Shown one piece after another: positions 1 through 7,439 of a DNA stretch of 13,324 nt. A program made the translations under genes and the position numbers. Every line of letters begins with the position of its first letter. The first letter of the stretch is position 1. Source of the DNA: Planctomycetota bacterium (GTDB taxonomy: Bacteria > Planctomycetota > Planctomycetia > Pirellulales > Pirellulaceae); assembly GCA_026692885.1 (NCBI GenBank), contig JAPLNJ010000771.1:1-13324 (forward strand), given 5' to 3'. The notes beneath the pieces were generated by a model, which was not told the DNA's origin, ran no database searches, and was given only the letters and a program-made list of their open reading frames with translations.

Positions 1-758
1 ACCATGGCGAACCCCAGCCACTCAAATGGCCGTCCACCGTATCATCGTTCGGATGCCTGGATTTGTGCGGTTTTCCCAAGCTGGCGTTCTACCTGCACCA
101 AGCCCTGTGGGTAGAAGATCGCCCCGTTCTGCACCTCGTGCCGCACTGGAACTGGCCCGGCCAGGAAGGGAAACCGATCAAGGTCATGGCGCTCGCCAAC
201 GCCGACTCGGTCACGCTGACCCTCAACGGCAGAGTCCTGAGCGAAAAGCCCGTGGACAAGTTCGACATGGTTTCGTGGGAGGTGCCCTACGAGCCGGGCC
301 GTCTGGAAGCGACGGGCAAGAAGCAGGGCCAGGAAGTCTCGCGCTGCATCGTCGAGACCACCGGCGAACCCGCCTCCCTGCGGCTCACGCCGGATCGCAA
401 GGCTTTCGCCGGCGACGGCTGGGACGCGTTGCCCGTCACAGTCGAAGCGCTGGACAAGCACGGACGGCCCGTGCCGACGGCGAACCTGCCGGTCGAATTC
501 GAAATCACCGGGCCGGGCGCGATTATCGGTCTGGGGAACGGCAATCCGAATTGCCATGAGCCGGAGAAGGGCCATCACCGTAGCTTGTTCCACGGCCTCG
601 CGCAAGTCCTCGTACAGAGCCAGCGCGGAGGTTCCGGGGCGTTGGTGCTGCGCGCCACGGCCGGCGGCCTGCAGCCGGCCGAGACGACGATCGACGTGAC
701 CGCCACTCCGGAACGGCCGGCGGTCGCCAAAGTGCGGCGGGCCTCCTCGCGGAAGTAG
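1..758 (+). CDS. GH2 beta-galactosidase family, C-terminal part (5' end outside window)
   Basis: The reading frame is open from base 3 to a TAG at 756-758, so this is the last ~251 residues of a longer gene. The visible protein starts within the segment after the GH2 catalytic barrel (HGEPQPLKWPSTVSSFG, then CGFPK and FYLHQALW). It continues into a DUF4982-like domain (VLHLVPHWNWPGQEG, then VTLTLNGRVLSEK). It finishes with an Ig-like C-terminal domain carrying the GH2-typical GLGNGNPNCHEPEKG and SLFHGLAQVLVQS. Known members hydrolyse terminal beta-galactosides and related glycosides, and are exported. The catalytic acid/base and nucleophile lie upstream of the window, so activity and substrate cannot be judged. 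A basic tail (VRRASSRK) follows the last domain. The frame shows no sign of damage, although the sequence immediately after the stop is a gene sliver. The family call is firm; the substrate is open. Confidence 0.88.
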   Translation, partial: HGEPQPLKWPSTVSSFGCLDLCGFPKLAFYLHQALWVEDRPVLHLVPHWNWPGQEGKPIKVMALANADSVTLTLNGRVLSEKPVDKFDMVSWEVPYEPGRLEATGKKQGQEVSRCIVETTGEPASLRLTPDRKAFAGDGWDALPVTVEALDKHGRPVPTANLPVEFEITGPGAIIGLGNGNPNCHEPEKGHHRSLFHGLAQVLVQSQRGGSGALVLRATAGGLQPAETTIDVTATPERPAVAKVRRASSRK

Positions 759-865
759 TCAGCGGTCACGAGATTCTGGTCAAGGATCTGGAGGACGGTT
801 CGCACGTAATCGGTTTGTTCAACGCGCGGGGTCAGAGAATTGGGCCGCGCGTTTGGACCCGATAA
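759..865 (+). pseudogene. C-terminal sliver of a GH27-like (alpha-galactosidase type) glycosidase
   Basis: Directly after the GH2 stop, frame 767-865 reads HEILVKDLEDGSHVIGLFNA before turning into non-conserved sequence and a TAA at 863-865. The pattern E-[IV]-x-VK-x-LEDGS-x-x-x-GLFN is the start of the C-terminal beta-sandwich in planctomycete-type GH27 alpha-galactosidases and related clan GH-D enzymes. There is no start codon or ribosome-binding site of its own and only about 23 residues look conserved, so this is a relic and not a gene. It lies in the same orientation as the GH2 gene, which suggests that a galactosidase gene once followed it and was mostly deleted. The family assignment rests on one short motif. 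Confidence 0.4.
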
Positions 866-939
866 TTGCCGTTTAGAAAGCCGTCCTCGAAGTTGGTCAA
901 CTCCCGGCCGATCTGCTTCATCCAGGGGTGACGGCCGTG
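832..939 (-). pseudogene. Integrase/transposase core (rve-type) fragment
   Basis: On the minus strand, 930 down to a TGA at 834-832 reads HPWMKQIGRELTNFEDGFLN, followed by GNYRVQTRGPIL. The block W-M-x-Q-[IM]-x-R-x-L-T-x-x-x-x-GFLNG is the segment just before the LMDRDTKF motif in integrase-catalytic-region proteins that are common in planctomycete genomes. Here the similarity stops after GFLNGNYR, so the DRDTKF motif and the catalytic residues are missing. Upstream the frame is closed by a TAG at 942-940. It is a remnant of a mobile element wedged between a broken GH27 gene and an intact sulfatase. I rely on remembered family motifs, so confidence is moderate. Confidence 0.45.
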
Positions 940-1100
940 CTATAGTAGTGCGTTCGCGACGGATTTTCGACCGCAACCCGCCGCCGTCCAGTCTCTCGCG
1001 CCGTGGCCGACAGCTCGCTGGCCACAGTTGCCAGACGAGGACACCCGCAATGCCGGTCCCGTCTTGGCTGGCCCAGAAAGCAACCGCAAGGATCCGACGC

Positions 1101-2540
1101 ATGAAATCACTCCTCCTCACCGCCCTGCTGCTGGCACCGCTGGCCGGGACGTGTCCAGCCGCCGAGGCGCGCCGTCCCAACGTTCTGTTCATCATCGTGG
1201 ACGATCTCACCACCACGCTCGGGTGCTACGGCGATCGCGATGCGCGCACGCCGCACATGGATGCACTCGCCGCGCGCGGCGTGCGATTCGACCGCGCCTA
1301 CACCCAGTTCGCGCTGTGCAATCCGTCGCGATGTTCGTTCCTCACCGGCTGTTATCCGGAACGTACCAAGGTTTTCGATCTCACCACCAGTCTCCGCGTG
1401 GGACTTCCGGACGTGGTCACGTTGCCGCAGTTGTTCCAGCATGCTGGTTACACCGCGGGGCGCATCGGCAAGGTGTTCCACGTGCCGGATCCACAGACCA
1501 CGCTGGACGTGGAACTCGGCGCGCCGCTGCAGAAGGACGGGCAGATTCTCAACGAGGCGAAACTCGCGGAACGTAGCGAGGGCGACTTGTCCGACCCGCC
1601 GCACAAGTCTGCGAAGGAGGGCCATCTCTACAATCGCTGTTACGCCTCCTCGCCGCATCCCGATCCCGACTTCACGGACTACCAGATCGCCGACGAGGCC
1701 ATCGACACGTTGGAGCGATTCCAGGAGCAGCCCTTCTTCCTCGCCGTGGGCTTCATCCGTCCACACACGCCCTACGTCGCTCCGCAGAGATTTTTCGATT
1801 TGTTCGATCCGCAGACACTGGTGATGCCGGCCTTCTATCAACCGGACGGCGAGAACCTCGCGCGCATTCCCAAGGCCGCTTTGCGTCCGAACAACAACAT
1901 CTTTCGGTTTCAAGCACCGACACCGGGCGAAGCGCGCGAAGCCCGCCGCGCGTACCTCGCGTCGACCGCCTGGGTGGATTCGCAGGTCGGCCGGGTGCTC
2001 GCGAAGCTCAAGGAACTGCACCTGGACGAGAATACAGTCATCCTGCTAACCGGAGACCACGGCTATCAACTCGGCGAGCACGGCCTGTGGGCGAAGCAGA
2101 CGCTGTTTGAAGAGGGCACGCGCGTGCCGCTGATCGTCACCGCGCCGGATGTGAAGCCGGGCGTGTGTGCGGGCCTCGTCGAACAAGTGGACATTTACCC
2201 CACGCTCGCCGGACTCGCGGGTCTGACCATCCCGAAAGAGGTCCAAGGCGCCACGCTGCAACCGCTGCTGGCCGAGCCCAGCGCCAAGGGCAAACAGGCG
2301 GTATTCAGCACGATGGTTTCCACGCACACGAAATTGATCGGCCACAGCGTACGCACCGATCGTTTTCGCTACATCGAGTGGGATGAAGGCCGCGGCGGCC
2401 GTCAGCTTTACGACCATCAAAGCGATCCACACGAGTTGGCCAACCTGGCGGACAAACCGCTGCAAGCCGAGCGCGTGCAACGCCTGTGCGGCCGGCTGAG
2501 CGCGCACTTGCGTGCGGTGGGAGACGGGGCTTCCGAATAA
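1101..2540 (+). CDS. Iduronate-2-sulfatase-like type I sulfatase
   Basis: This 479-residue exported sulfatase hydrolyses sulfate esters of a glycan; the overall pattern matches the iduronate-2-sulfatase branch. The start is ATG 1101, with AAGGA at 1088-1092 and a signal peptide directly after it (MKSLLLTALLLAPLAGTCPA); upstream in-frame codons look non-coding. Metal-binding D34-D35 lie in FIIVDDLTTTLGCYGD. The formylglycine site is C73 in CNPSR, a C-x-P-S-R signature. Other hallmarks are GKVFH (123-127, where most sulfatases have GKWH), RPHTPY (220-225), the second metal pair D319-H320 in LLTGDHGYQLGEHGLWAK, and VDIYPTLAGLAGL near the C-terminus. DH in place of DN, GKVFH and GEHGLWAK are all typical of iduronate-2-sulfatases. 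It is the only intact plus-strand sulfatase here and is flanked by relics on both sides. The actual substrate (iduronate or another 2-sulfated sugar) cannot be read from sequence. Confidence 0.9.
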   Translation: MKSLLLTALLLAPLAGTCPAAEARRPNVLFIIVDDLTTTLGCYGDRDARTPHMDALAARGVRFDRAYTQFALCNPSRCSFLTGCYPERTKVFDLTTSLRVGLPDVVTLPQLFQHAGYTAGRIGKVFHVPDPQTTLDVELGAPLQKDGQILNEAKLAERSEGDLSDPPHKSAKEGHLYNRCYASSPHPDPDFTDYQIADEAIDTLERFQEQPFFLAVGFIRPHTPYVAPQRFFDLFDPQTLVMPAFYQPDGENLARIPKAALRPNNNIFRFQAPTPGEAREARRAYLASTAWVDSQVGRVLAKLKELHLDENTVILLTGDHGYQLGEHGLWAKQTLFEEGTRVPLIVTAPDVKPGVCAGLVEQVDIYPTLAGLAGLTIPKEVQGATLQPLLAEPSAKGKQAVFSTMVSTHTKLIGHSVRTDRFRYIEWDEGRGGRQLYDHQSDPHELANLADKPLQAERVQRLCGRLSAHLRAVGDGASE

Positions 2541-2543
2541 GCC

Positions 2544-2574
2544 CATGCAGTTCCCGACACATGCAGTTCCCGAC
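2544..2574 (+). repeat. 16-bp direct tandem duplication
   Basis: CATGCAGTTCCCGAC occurs at 2544-2558 and again at 2560-2574, separated by one A, which gives a 16-bp period. It lies a few bases after the stop of the iduronate-2-sulfatase-like gene. The rest of 2541-2654 shows no gene, terminator hairpin or other structure that I can support. Two copies are too few to call an array. Confidence 0.75.
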
Positions 2575-2660
2575 GCCCTTTCCTCTCCCAAGAATCCCTG
2601 TCACACTCGTTCCTGGCCCTGCGCTTCGCAGTCCCTTCCACGTATTTTCAGGAATTGTCC

Positions 2661-2815
2661 ATGGGAAACGTTCAGGCGATGACGATCGTAGCGGCACTGG
2701 TCGTCTCATGCACGGTCTGTAGGGGGGAAGGCCCTGTCCAGTACCTGCCGACCAGGGAGAGTCTATCGCGACACCGTGTCCCGGAGTGGTATCAAGACGC
2801 CAAGATCGGCTTTCT
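2661..2815 (+). pseudogene. N-terminal fragment of a GH29 alpha-L-fucosidase
   Basis: From ATG 2661 (CAGGAA at 2649-2654, 6-nt spacer) the frame encodes a signal peptide (MGNVQAMTIVAALVVSCTVC). It then encodes YLPTRESLSRHRVPEWYQDA followed by KIG. The pattern Y-x-PT-x-E-S-L, then P-E-W-[FY]-x-D-A-K-[FI]-G is the conserved beginning of GH29 alpha-L-fucosidases, where [IM]-F-[IL]-H-W-G should come next. Here it changes to LRRSGWAG, and the family match ends at about base 2812. Only about 50 of roughly 450 residues remain and all catalytic residues are gone. The frame runs on to 2996 across the minus-strand relics and is meaningless there. The start and ribosome-binding site look intact, so the damage is one deletion rather than gradual decay. 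Confidence 0.6.
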
Positions 2816-2822
2816 TCGCCGG

Positions 2823-2940
2823 TCAGGCTGGGCTGGGCGTGGCGTTCCAGATCTTCACGTTGTCGAACAGGGCCGCGCCGGTCACCGGAAATCCGAAATC
2901 CTTCTTGTCCTGGTTGGGATGGGGAATCGACAGGAGGGCG
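2823..2940 (-). pseudogene. C-terminal end of a DUF1080-like (3-keto-disaccharide hydrolase / concanavalin-like) domain
   Basis: On the minus strand, about 2940 down to a TGA at 2825-2823 reads NALLSIPHPNQDKKDFGFPV, then TGAALFDNVKIWNATPSPA and stop. D-x-F-G-F-x-V-x-G-x-x-x-x-FDNVK-[IV]-W is the last strand pair of the DUF1080-type fold that many planctomycete secreted hydrolases carry at their C-terminus. The upstream part of the domain is absent: about 39 residues before the stop the frame meets the end of the PQQ-propeller relic, which uses a different frame. It could instead be the displaced tail of the same PQQ gene after a frameshift, but that gene already has a natural-looking end (LDGKVLC). 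This too is a relic. Confidence 0.42.
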
Positions 2941-2941
2941 T

Positions 2942-4147
2942 TCACTTCGCTGCTCCTCTCGAGCACAGCACCTTGCCGTCGAGCGTGCTGAGGTAGAGCC
3001 GGTCGTTGGCTGCCGAAAGACCATCGAAGACAGGCATGGCGGGCAATTCGGATTCGGAAATCTGACTGCCATCGGCGGCGTTCACAATTCGCAAGTACAC
3101 TCCCTTCTGGCCCTGGAAACCCGCGCGGGCTTCGGGCTCGTTCTTAAATGCCAGCAAGTTCGGGTCCTTCTCGCCCAGATCGCGCGGGCCGGCCACCGCC
3201 AGCCGGTCCTTGCCGAGCACCATCGCGCGCACGATCAGCGATTGGGGGTCGGTCCAGAGCGACTCGGCTTGGCTCGACGGTTTTCGCTTCCCTGACTTGG
3301 CGGCCGGGCGCGCTTCGCTAGTACGATTCATGCCGAATAGCCGGTAGGTGTCGGCCCGGTGCCCGACGGGGCCGCCAGCCAGTTTTTCGCGACCGTAGCC
3401 GTACACCGTGTCGCTGTTGAAGCACAGAATCTGGCCGGACGGGAACGTGTTCGCGGCGTTGGCTCAGCCGCCCCAGCCGGCGCCCGGCATGTCTTGGCCG
3501 ACGATCCAATACGTCCGGACGAACCAGTCTTCGCCCAGCAGACCGGTGATCGAGAACAGATGCGGTCGCGTCGTCTCCGTGCGATTGCCGGCGCGGTCAA
3601 AGGTGAAGTATTTCAGGAAGACCAAGTCGCCGCCCCCAGAGAGGATGTCGGCGGTGGTGCCTTCCATGTTGAATTTGGCTTCGGACACGAGTTGGTCGCC
3701 CGTGTCGGGATCGAGGTGGTAGAGCGTGGTCTTGGAAATGAATCGCTCGGAAGCTTTGTTGCGGTAGCAGCGATGGTGAGGACAACGTGCCATCGGCGGC
3801 GAGAATCTCTTCCGTATAGTCGGTGCCGACGTATTCTCGCACCGGCTGGCCGGTCGCGGCGTCCAGCGCCACCACCGGCGCATTTAGGCTCGTCGTGACG
3901 TAGACGCGGTCGCCCACGGCCACCAAGCGGCGCGGCAGGTGCGCCGGCCCGGAGCGGAAGTGACGCAGATGATCCACCCACGCGCCGAGAGGCCGTTTCC
4001 ACAGCAGCGTGCCGTTGAAGGCATCGCGGGCGACCAGGTTCCAATCGCCCAGGAACCGGATCGAAGCTAGCGGCGCCTCGTCCACGATGTAGAAGATGCG
4101 GCCCCCGGCGGTGACCGCAGCACTCATACTGGCTTGGGCTTCTTCAT
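2942..4147 (-). pseudogene. PQQ-like beta-propeller protein, broken by deletion, frameshift and nonsense codon
   Basis: A good ribosome-binding site (AAAGGA, 4159-4154) precedes ATG 4147, but the frame MKKPKPV ends at once at TGA 4126-4124. From about 4127 another frame encodes mid-protein propeller blades (SAAVTAGGRIFYIVDEAP, NLVARDAFNGTLLWKRPL, VVALDAATGQPVREYVG). Between 3785 and 3777 the reading moves to a second frame (HHRCYRNKASERF, LYHLDPDTGDQLVSEAKFN, FLKYFTFDRAGNRTETTRPH). That frame meets one in-frame TGA at 3466-3464 after AGWGG and continues cleanly (NTFPSGQILCFNSDTVYGYG, LYLSTLDGKVLC) to a TGA at 2944-2942. Relatives are secreted, roughly 650 or more residues long, and of unclear role. 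Here the N-terminal blades are missing, apparently through one out-of-frame deletion just after the start. TGA as tryptophan is unlikely because neighbouring genes use TGA as stop. Confidence 0.8.
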
Positions 4148-4153
4148 ACAGGG

Positions 4154-4159
4154 TCCTTT
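4154..4159 (-). promoter_or_regulatory. Ribosome-binding site of the PQQ pseudogene
   Basis: AAAGGA lies 6 nt upstream of ATG 4147 on the minus strand and matches the AAAGGA or AGAGGA sites of the intact genes in this cluster. It shows that the original start of the broken gene survives although the coding sequence after codon 7 does not. Confidence 0.6.
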
Positions 4160-4258
4160 CTGTTCCTTACCGTCCGCCGAAGCAGACGGCACGACCGTCG
4201 CGCGTCATAGCTTCTTCGGCTTCTCCGTCCCGGCCAGACAGACGACACGATGTGGTTC

Positions 4259-5785
4259 TCACGGTCGGCTCCGCCCGCGGGCCTGCGTTTCCTCCAACAG
4301 CGTTTTGAGTTCTTTCACGATCTGCGGTTGATCAAAATACAAGTTCGTGGTCTCAGCCGGGTCCTGCTCCAAGTCATAAAGCTGCCCCGGCGCGTTGGGC
4401 GCGGTGTCCTTCAGCGCATAAGGTTGCATCGGCCCGCGATCGTAGGCGTTGCCGCCGGAGCCGCGGTGGTCGAGGTACTTCCACGGCCCGCGGCGGATGG
4501 CCAGCGACAGATTCATCGTTTGGTGAAGGAGGTAGGGTCGGATCGGCTTGCCGCCATCCTCGCTGAGCAGCGCGGGCAGCATGTTGAAGCTGTCCTCCGC
4601 GGCGTCCGGCGGCAGCTTCGCGCCGGTGAGCGCCGCGCACGTCGCCATCACATCGGTGAGGCAGAGCGGCTGGTGACTTGTGCCGCCCGTTTTGATGCGG
4701 CCCGGCCAGCGGGCGATGAAGGGCACACGGTGGCCGCCTTCCCACTGGTCGCGTTTCACGCCACGCCAGGGGCGTGCGCCGTCGTGCCGGTAGTCGCTGC
4801 GCATGTGCACGACGGTGGTCACCTCCGGCCCGTTGTCGCTGGTGAAGATCACCAGCGTGTTGTCCGCCGCCTTGATTTCTTCCAGCGTCGCCATCAACTC
4901 GCCGACAAGGTGGTCAAGTTCGTAAATGAAATCTCCGTGCGGCCCCGCCTTCGTTTGGCCCTGGAAATCACGGCCCGCAAAGGAGGGCAGGTGCACGGCC
5001 TGCGTCGAGTGCAGCAGGAAGAACGGTTTGTCCGGATGCTGCTTCGCGTGCTGGCGCAGGAACGCCTGGCTCTTCTTCAGGAAGACCAGGTCCACTTCTT
5101 CCAGGTCGAAATCCGGCGCAATCATGCCCGGCCGGCAGTCGTGCGAATAGGGATGCTCCGGCAGGCGCGACTTGTCCACGATCTTGGTCGGCGGCACGGG
5201 AACGCGGTCGCCTTCGATCCAGGCGTAAAGAAAATCGGTCGTCGGGCAGCAGGCGGTGCCGAAGAAGGTGTCGAACCCGCGATGAATCGGCGCGTCGGGG
5301 ATCGCGCGCGAAAAGTCCACCTGCTCCACGCCCTCTACGTTGCCTTTCGTGACGCGATTCCCCGCGTGGTCGAGGAACGTCAGGCCCACATGCCACTTGC
5401 CAACCATGGCGGTGGCGTATCCCCGCTCGCGCAGCATTTGCGGCAAGGTGAGCTGCTTCTCCGTGATCAGGCACGGCCCGCCGACGCCGACGAACACGCC
5501 GCAGTAATTGATACGGAACGCCATGCCTCCGGTGAGCAGGCTGTACCGCGTGGGGGTGCAGACCGTCGAGGGCGAGTGCGCGTCGGTGAACCGGATGCCG
5601 TCCCGCGCAAGCCGGTCGATGTGCGGCGTCGCGACCTTCGCCGCGTCGTTGTAGCAACGCACATCGCCGTAGCCGAGGTCGTCGGCGAGGATGACGACGA
5701 TGTTCGGGCTGTTGTTTTCAGCCGCCTGCGCCGCTACCACGGAAGCCAACAACAGGGCAGCGAGGAGTGTCAGCGGGCGTCGCAT
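4259..5785 (-). CDS. Type I sulfatase (arylsulfatase A / GALNS-like)
   Basis: This is a 508-residue exported sulfatase. ATG 5785 was chosen because AAAGGA (5799-5794) precedes it by 8 nt and a signal peptide follows (MRRPLTLLAALLLASVVAAQ, then AAE); the longer frame upstream runs antisense-like through the neighbouring gene. Visible hallmarks are metal-binding D35-D36 in [11 protein letters not shown], the formylglycine site C76 in CTPTR, GKWH at 129-132, H265 in STQAVHLP, D317-N318 in TSDNGPE, and GHRVPFIARWPG. The C-terminus has the usual LYDLEQDPAETTNLY and ends RGRSRP. All catalytic positions are present, so it should be active once C76 is oxidised. It begins 4 nt after the stop of the S1_16-like gene, which implies translational coupling. 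The sulfated sugar cannot be assigned; an N-acetylgalactosamine-6- or galactose-6-sulfate is only a guess from overall resemblance. Confidence 0.92.
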   Translation of the reverse strand: MRRPLTLLAALLLASVVAAQAAENNSPNIVVILADDLGYGDVRCYNDAAKVATPHIDRLARDGIRFTDAHSPSTVCTPTRYSLLTGGMAFRINYCGVFVGVGGPCLITEKQLTLPQMLRERGYATAMVGKWHVGLTFLDHAGNRVTKGNVEGVEQVDFSRAIPDAPIHRGFDTFFGTACCPTTDFLYAWIEGDRVPVPPTKIVDKSRLPEHPYSHDCRPGMIAPDFDLEEVDLVFLKKSQAFLRQHAKQHPDKPFFLLHSTQAVHLPSFAGRDFQGQTKAGPHGDFIYELDHLVGELMATLEEIKAADNTLVIFTSDNGPEVTTVVHMRSDYRHDGARPWRGVKRDQWEGGHRVPFIARWPGRIKTGGTSHQPLCLTDVMATCAALTGAKLPPDAAEDSFNMLPALLSEDGGKPIRPYLLHQTMNLSLAIRRGPWKYLDHRGSGGNAYDRGPMQPYALKDTAPNAPGQLYDLEQDPAETTNLYFDQPQIVKELKTLLEETQARGRSRP

Positions 5786-5789
5786 GGCA

Positions 5790-7373
5790 TCAGTCCTTTG
5801 GCACGAGACTCTTCCACCACGTGGGATCGGGCTGCCAGCCGGGTTCGAGATAGGCGGCGTGCGCCTGTTCGAGACGGGCCTTCTGGGCTTGCGCGGCTTT
5901 CCGGCTTTGCTCGGCCCAGGCCGCGTTGTATTCGGGATAGGGCTGCGGGATTTTGGCGCCGGTCTCCTTGAGCCAGGCTTGCAGTTCCGCCCAAAGTTGC
6001 GCGGAGCGTGCCGCTTCCTGCGGAGCGAGATCGCGTTGTTCCCCGATGTCGTCGGGCAGATAGTACAGTTCGTGGCGGTTGTCTTCCCAATAGTAAATGA
6101 GTTTCCAGTCGCCCTTCTGAATGATGGACGACGGTTCGCCGCCTTGATTGCCGTAATGGGGATAATGCCAGAAGAGCGGACGCGGCGCGAACTCACCGCC
6201 CTTCAGCAACGGCACCAGACTGGCGCCATCCATGTGCTGTTGCGGCGCCAACGGCAAACCGGCCAGTTGCAGAATGGTGGGATAGAAATCGTTGTGGATC
6301 ACCGGCGTGCCGCAGGTGCTGCCGGGCTTGGTGACGCCGGGGGCCTTGATGTAGAAAGGCACGCGGAGGCCGCCTTCCCACTGCCGGCCCTTGCCGCCGC
6401 GGTAGGGCAATTGGGAGGAGCTGAAACTGTCGCCCGAGGTCACGCCGCCGTTGTCGCCGGTGAAACAGACGACCGTGTTGTCCGTCAAGCCGAGTTCGTC
6501 AAGCCGTTTCAACACCCGGCCCACGGCAGTGTCCATGTTCTCAATCAAGCCTGCGTAGATCGGGTTGTCCTGCCCTTGGCGGACCGGCAGGGTGCGGTCG
6601 ATTTGGAAACGTTCCGCCGGGGGCGGCAGCTTGGACGCCTTGTCCCGATACTTGCTCCACAGCGGCTTGGTCGTCTGGATCGGACCGTGGACCGCGTAGA
6701 ACGACAGGTAGGCCAGAAACGGCTTGTCCTGATGCTGCTCGATGAAGGCCATGGTCTCGCTGGCCAGACGCTGGGTCAGCGATTCACCCGGCGGACCGCT
6801 GGGCAGGTTGGGATTCTGCCAGGGCGAAAAGTAGCCGCCCATCGGGCTGCCCGCGTCCCAGCCGCCCTTGTTGATGTCGAAGCCGTGGTCCTCCGGCCAG
6901 GACCCCTGGCTGCCCAGATGCCACTTGCCGGCGAAGAATGTCGTGTAGCCGGCCTGTTTCAGGGCCTCGGCCAGCGTGGTGTCCGCCGCCGGCAGCTTGC
7001 GGACGTAATCGGGCACCAGCAACTTGGTGTGCCGCTGCTTGGCGAAGCCTTCCCCGACGCCAGCGCCAATCCAATCCGTGATGCCGTGCCGGGCCGGGTA
7101 TTTGCCCAGCAGGATGCTCGCGCGCGACGGACTGCACACCTGACAGGCTGCGTAGCCCCGCGTGAATCTCATGCCGCCGCGGGCCAGGGCGTCAATGTGC
7201 GGCGTTTCGTAGAACGTGCTGCCCTCGATGCCGACATCCTGGATGCCGTAGTCATCCACCAGGATAAACAGGACGTTGGGTTTGTCCGACCGCTGAGTTG
7301 CCGCGGCGGGCAGCGCTGCCATCAGCGTAAACGCGTTGAGCCACGTCAGGACGAGCATGTTGACGGTTCTCAT
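5790..7373 (-). CDS. S1_16-like type I sulfatase
   Basis: This exported sulfatase has 527 residues from ATG 7373. An ATG at 7403 would add ten residues, but 7373 has AGAGGA (7383-7378) at a 4-nt spacer and starts the signal peptide (MRTVNMLVLTWLNAFTLMAA). Hallmarks are D40-D41 in ILVDDYGIQDVG, formylglycine C80 in CSPSR followed by ASILLGKYPARHGITDWIGA, GKWHLG at 149-154, H229 in FYAVHGPIQ, and D307-N308 in TGDNGG. The TDWIGA segment, the FSPWQNPNL region and the charged C-terminal tail ending YLEPGWQPDPTWWKSLVPKD resemble the SulfAtlas S1_16 group, whose characterised members include galactose-4-O-sulfatases. The subfamily is recalled from pattern and has not been computed. The gene sits between two other sulfatases with short gaps and is probably co-transcribed with them. 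Confidence 0.92.
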   Translation of the reverse strand: MRTVNMLVLTWLNAFTLMAALPAAATQRSDKPNVLFILVDDYGIQDVGIEGSTFYETPHIDALARGGMRFTRGYAACQVCSPSRASILLGKYPARHGITDWIGAGVGEGFAKQRHTKLLVPDYVRKLPAADTTLAEALKQAGYTTFFAGKWHLGSQGSWPEDHGFDINKGGWDAGSPMGGYFSPWQNPNLPSGPPGESLTQRLASETMAFIEQHQDKPFLAYLSFYAVHGPIQTTKPLWSKYRDKASKLPPPAERFQIDRTLPVRQGQDNPIYAGLIENMDTAVGRVLKRLDELGLTDNTVVCFTGDNGGVTSGDSFSSSQLPYRGGKGRQWEGGLRVPFYIKAPGVTKPGSTCGTPVIHNDFYPTILQLAGLPLAPQQHMDGASLVPLLKGGEFAPRPLFWHYPHYGNQGGEPSSIIQKGDWKLIYYWEDNRHELYYLPDDIGEQRDLAPQEAARSAQLWAELQAWLKETGAKIPQPYPEYNAAWAEQSRKAAQAQKARLEQAHAAYLEPGWQPDPTWWKSLVPKD

Positions 7374-7377
7374 GATG

Positions 7378-7383
7378 TCCTCT
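7378..7383 (-). promoter_or_regulatory. Ribosome-binding site deciding the start at 7373
   Basis: AGAGGA on the minus strand precedes ATG 7373 by 4 nt (AGAGGACATCATG). The alternative ATG at 7403 has no comparable site. The same layout, purine-rich core then CATCATG, is seen before the genes starting at 9365 and 10911. Confidence 0.65.
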
Positions 7384-7439
7384 CGGATCGTAAATCGGTG
7401 CATGCTTGTTCAGGCCTTTCAGCTACGGTTTGTCCCGGC

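Noticed and set aside
917..946. Possible sigma-70 promoter with TATAGT at 941-946
   Set aside because: The -35 position (TTCATC, 18-nt spacer) is poor, and one hexamer in GC-rich DNA is weak evidence.
840..1100. Longer N-terminus for the iduronate-2-sulfatase-like gene
   Set aside because: The added residues are Arg/Ser-rich and overlap relics; the Shine-Dalgarno site and signal peptide place the start at 1101.
3464..3466. In-frame TGA in the PQQ frame as evidence for TGA recoding (Trp or Sec)
   Set aside because: Intact neighbours (sulfatases at 4259, 5790 and 7440, and the esterase) all end with TGA and use TGG for Trp; the same gene also has a frameshift and a deletion, so it is simply broken.
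4205..4258. In-frame extension of the sulfatase past its stop (CLAGTEKPKKL) as the true C-terminus
   Set aside because: The protein ends RGRSRP, a usual terminus in this family (compare QERSRP in the nearby relic), so the extension is probably chance.
4250..5971. Long plus-strand open frames (4250-5971, 5691-9080, 9265-10257, 11693-12649)
   Set aside because: They run antisense to genes with clear sulfatase or esterase motifs, have Arg/Val-rich low-complexity translations and show no family motif; they are GC-rich antisense shadows.
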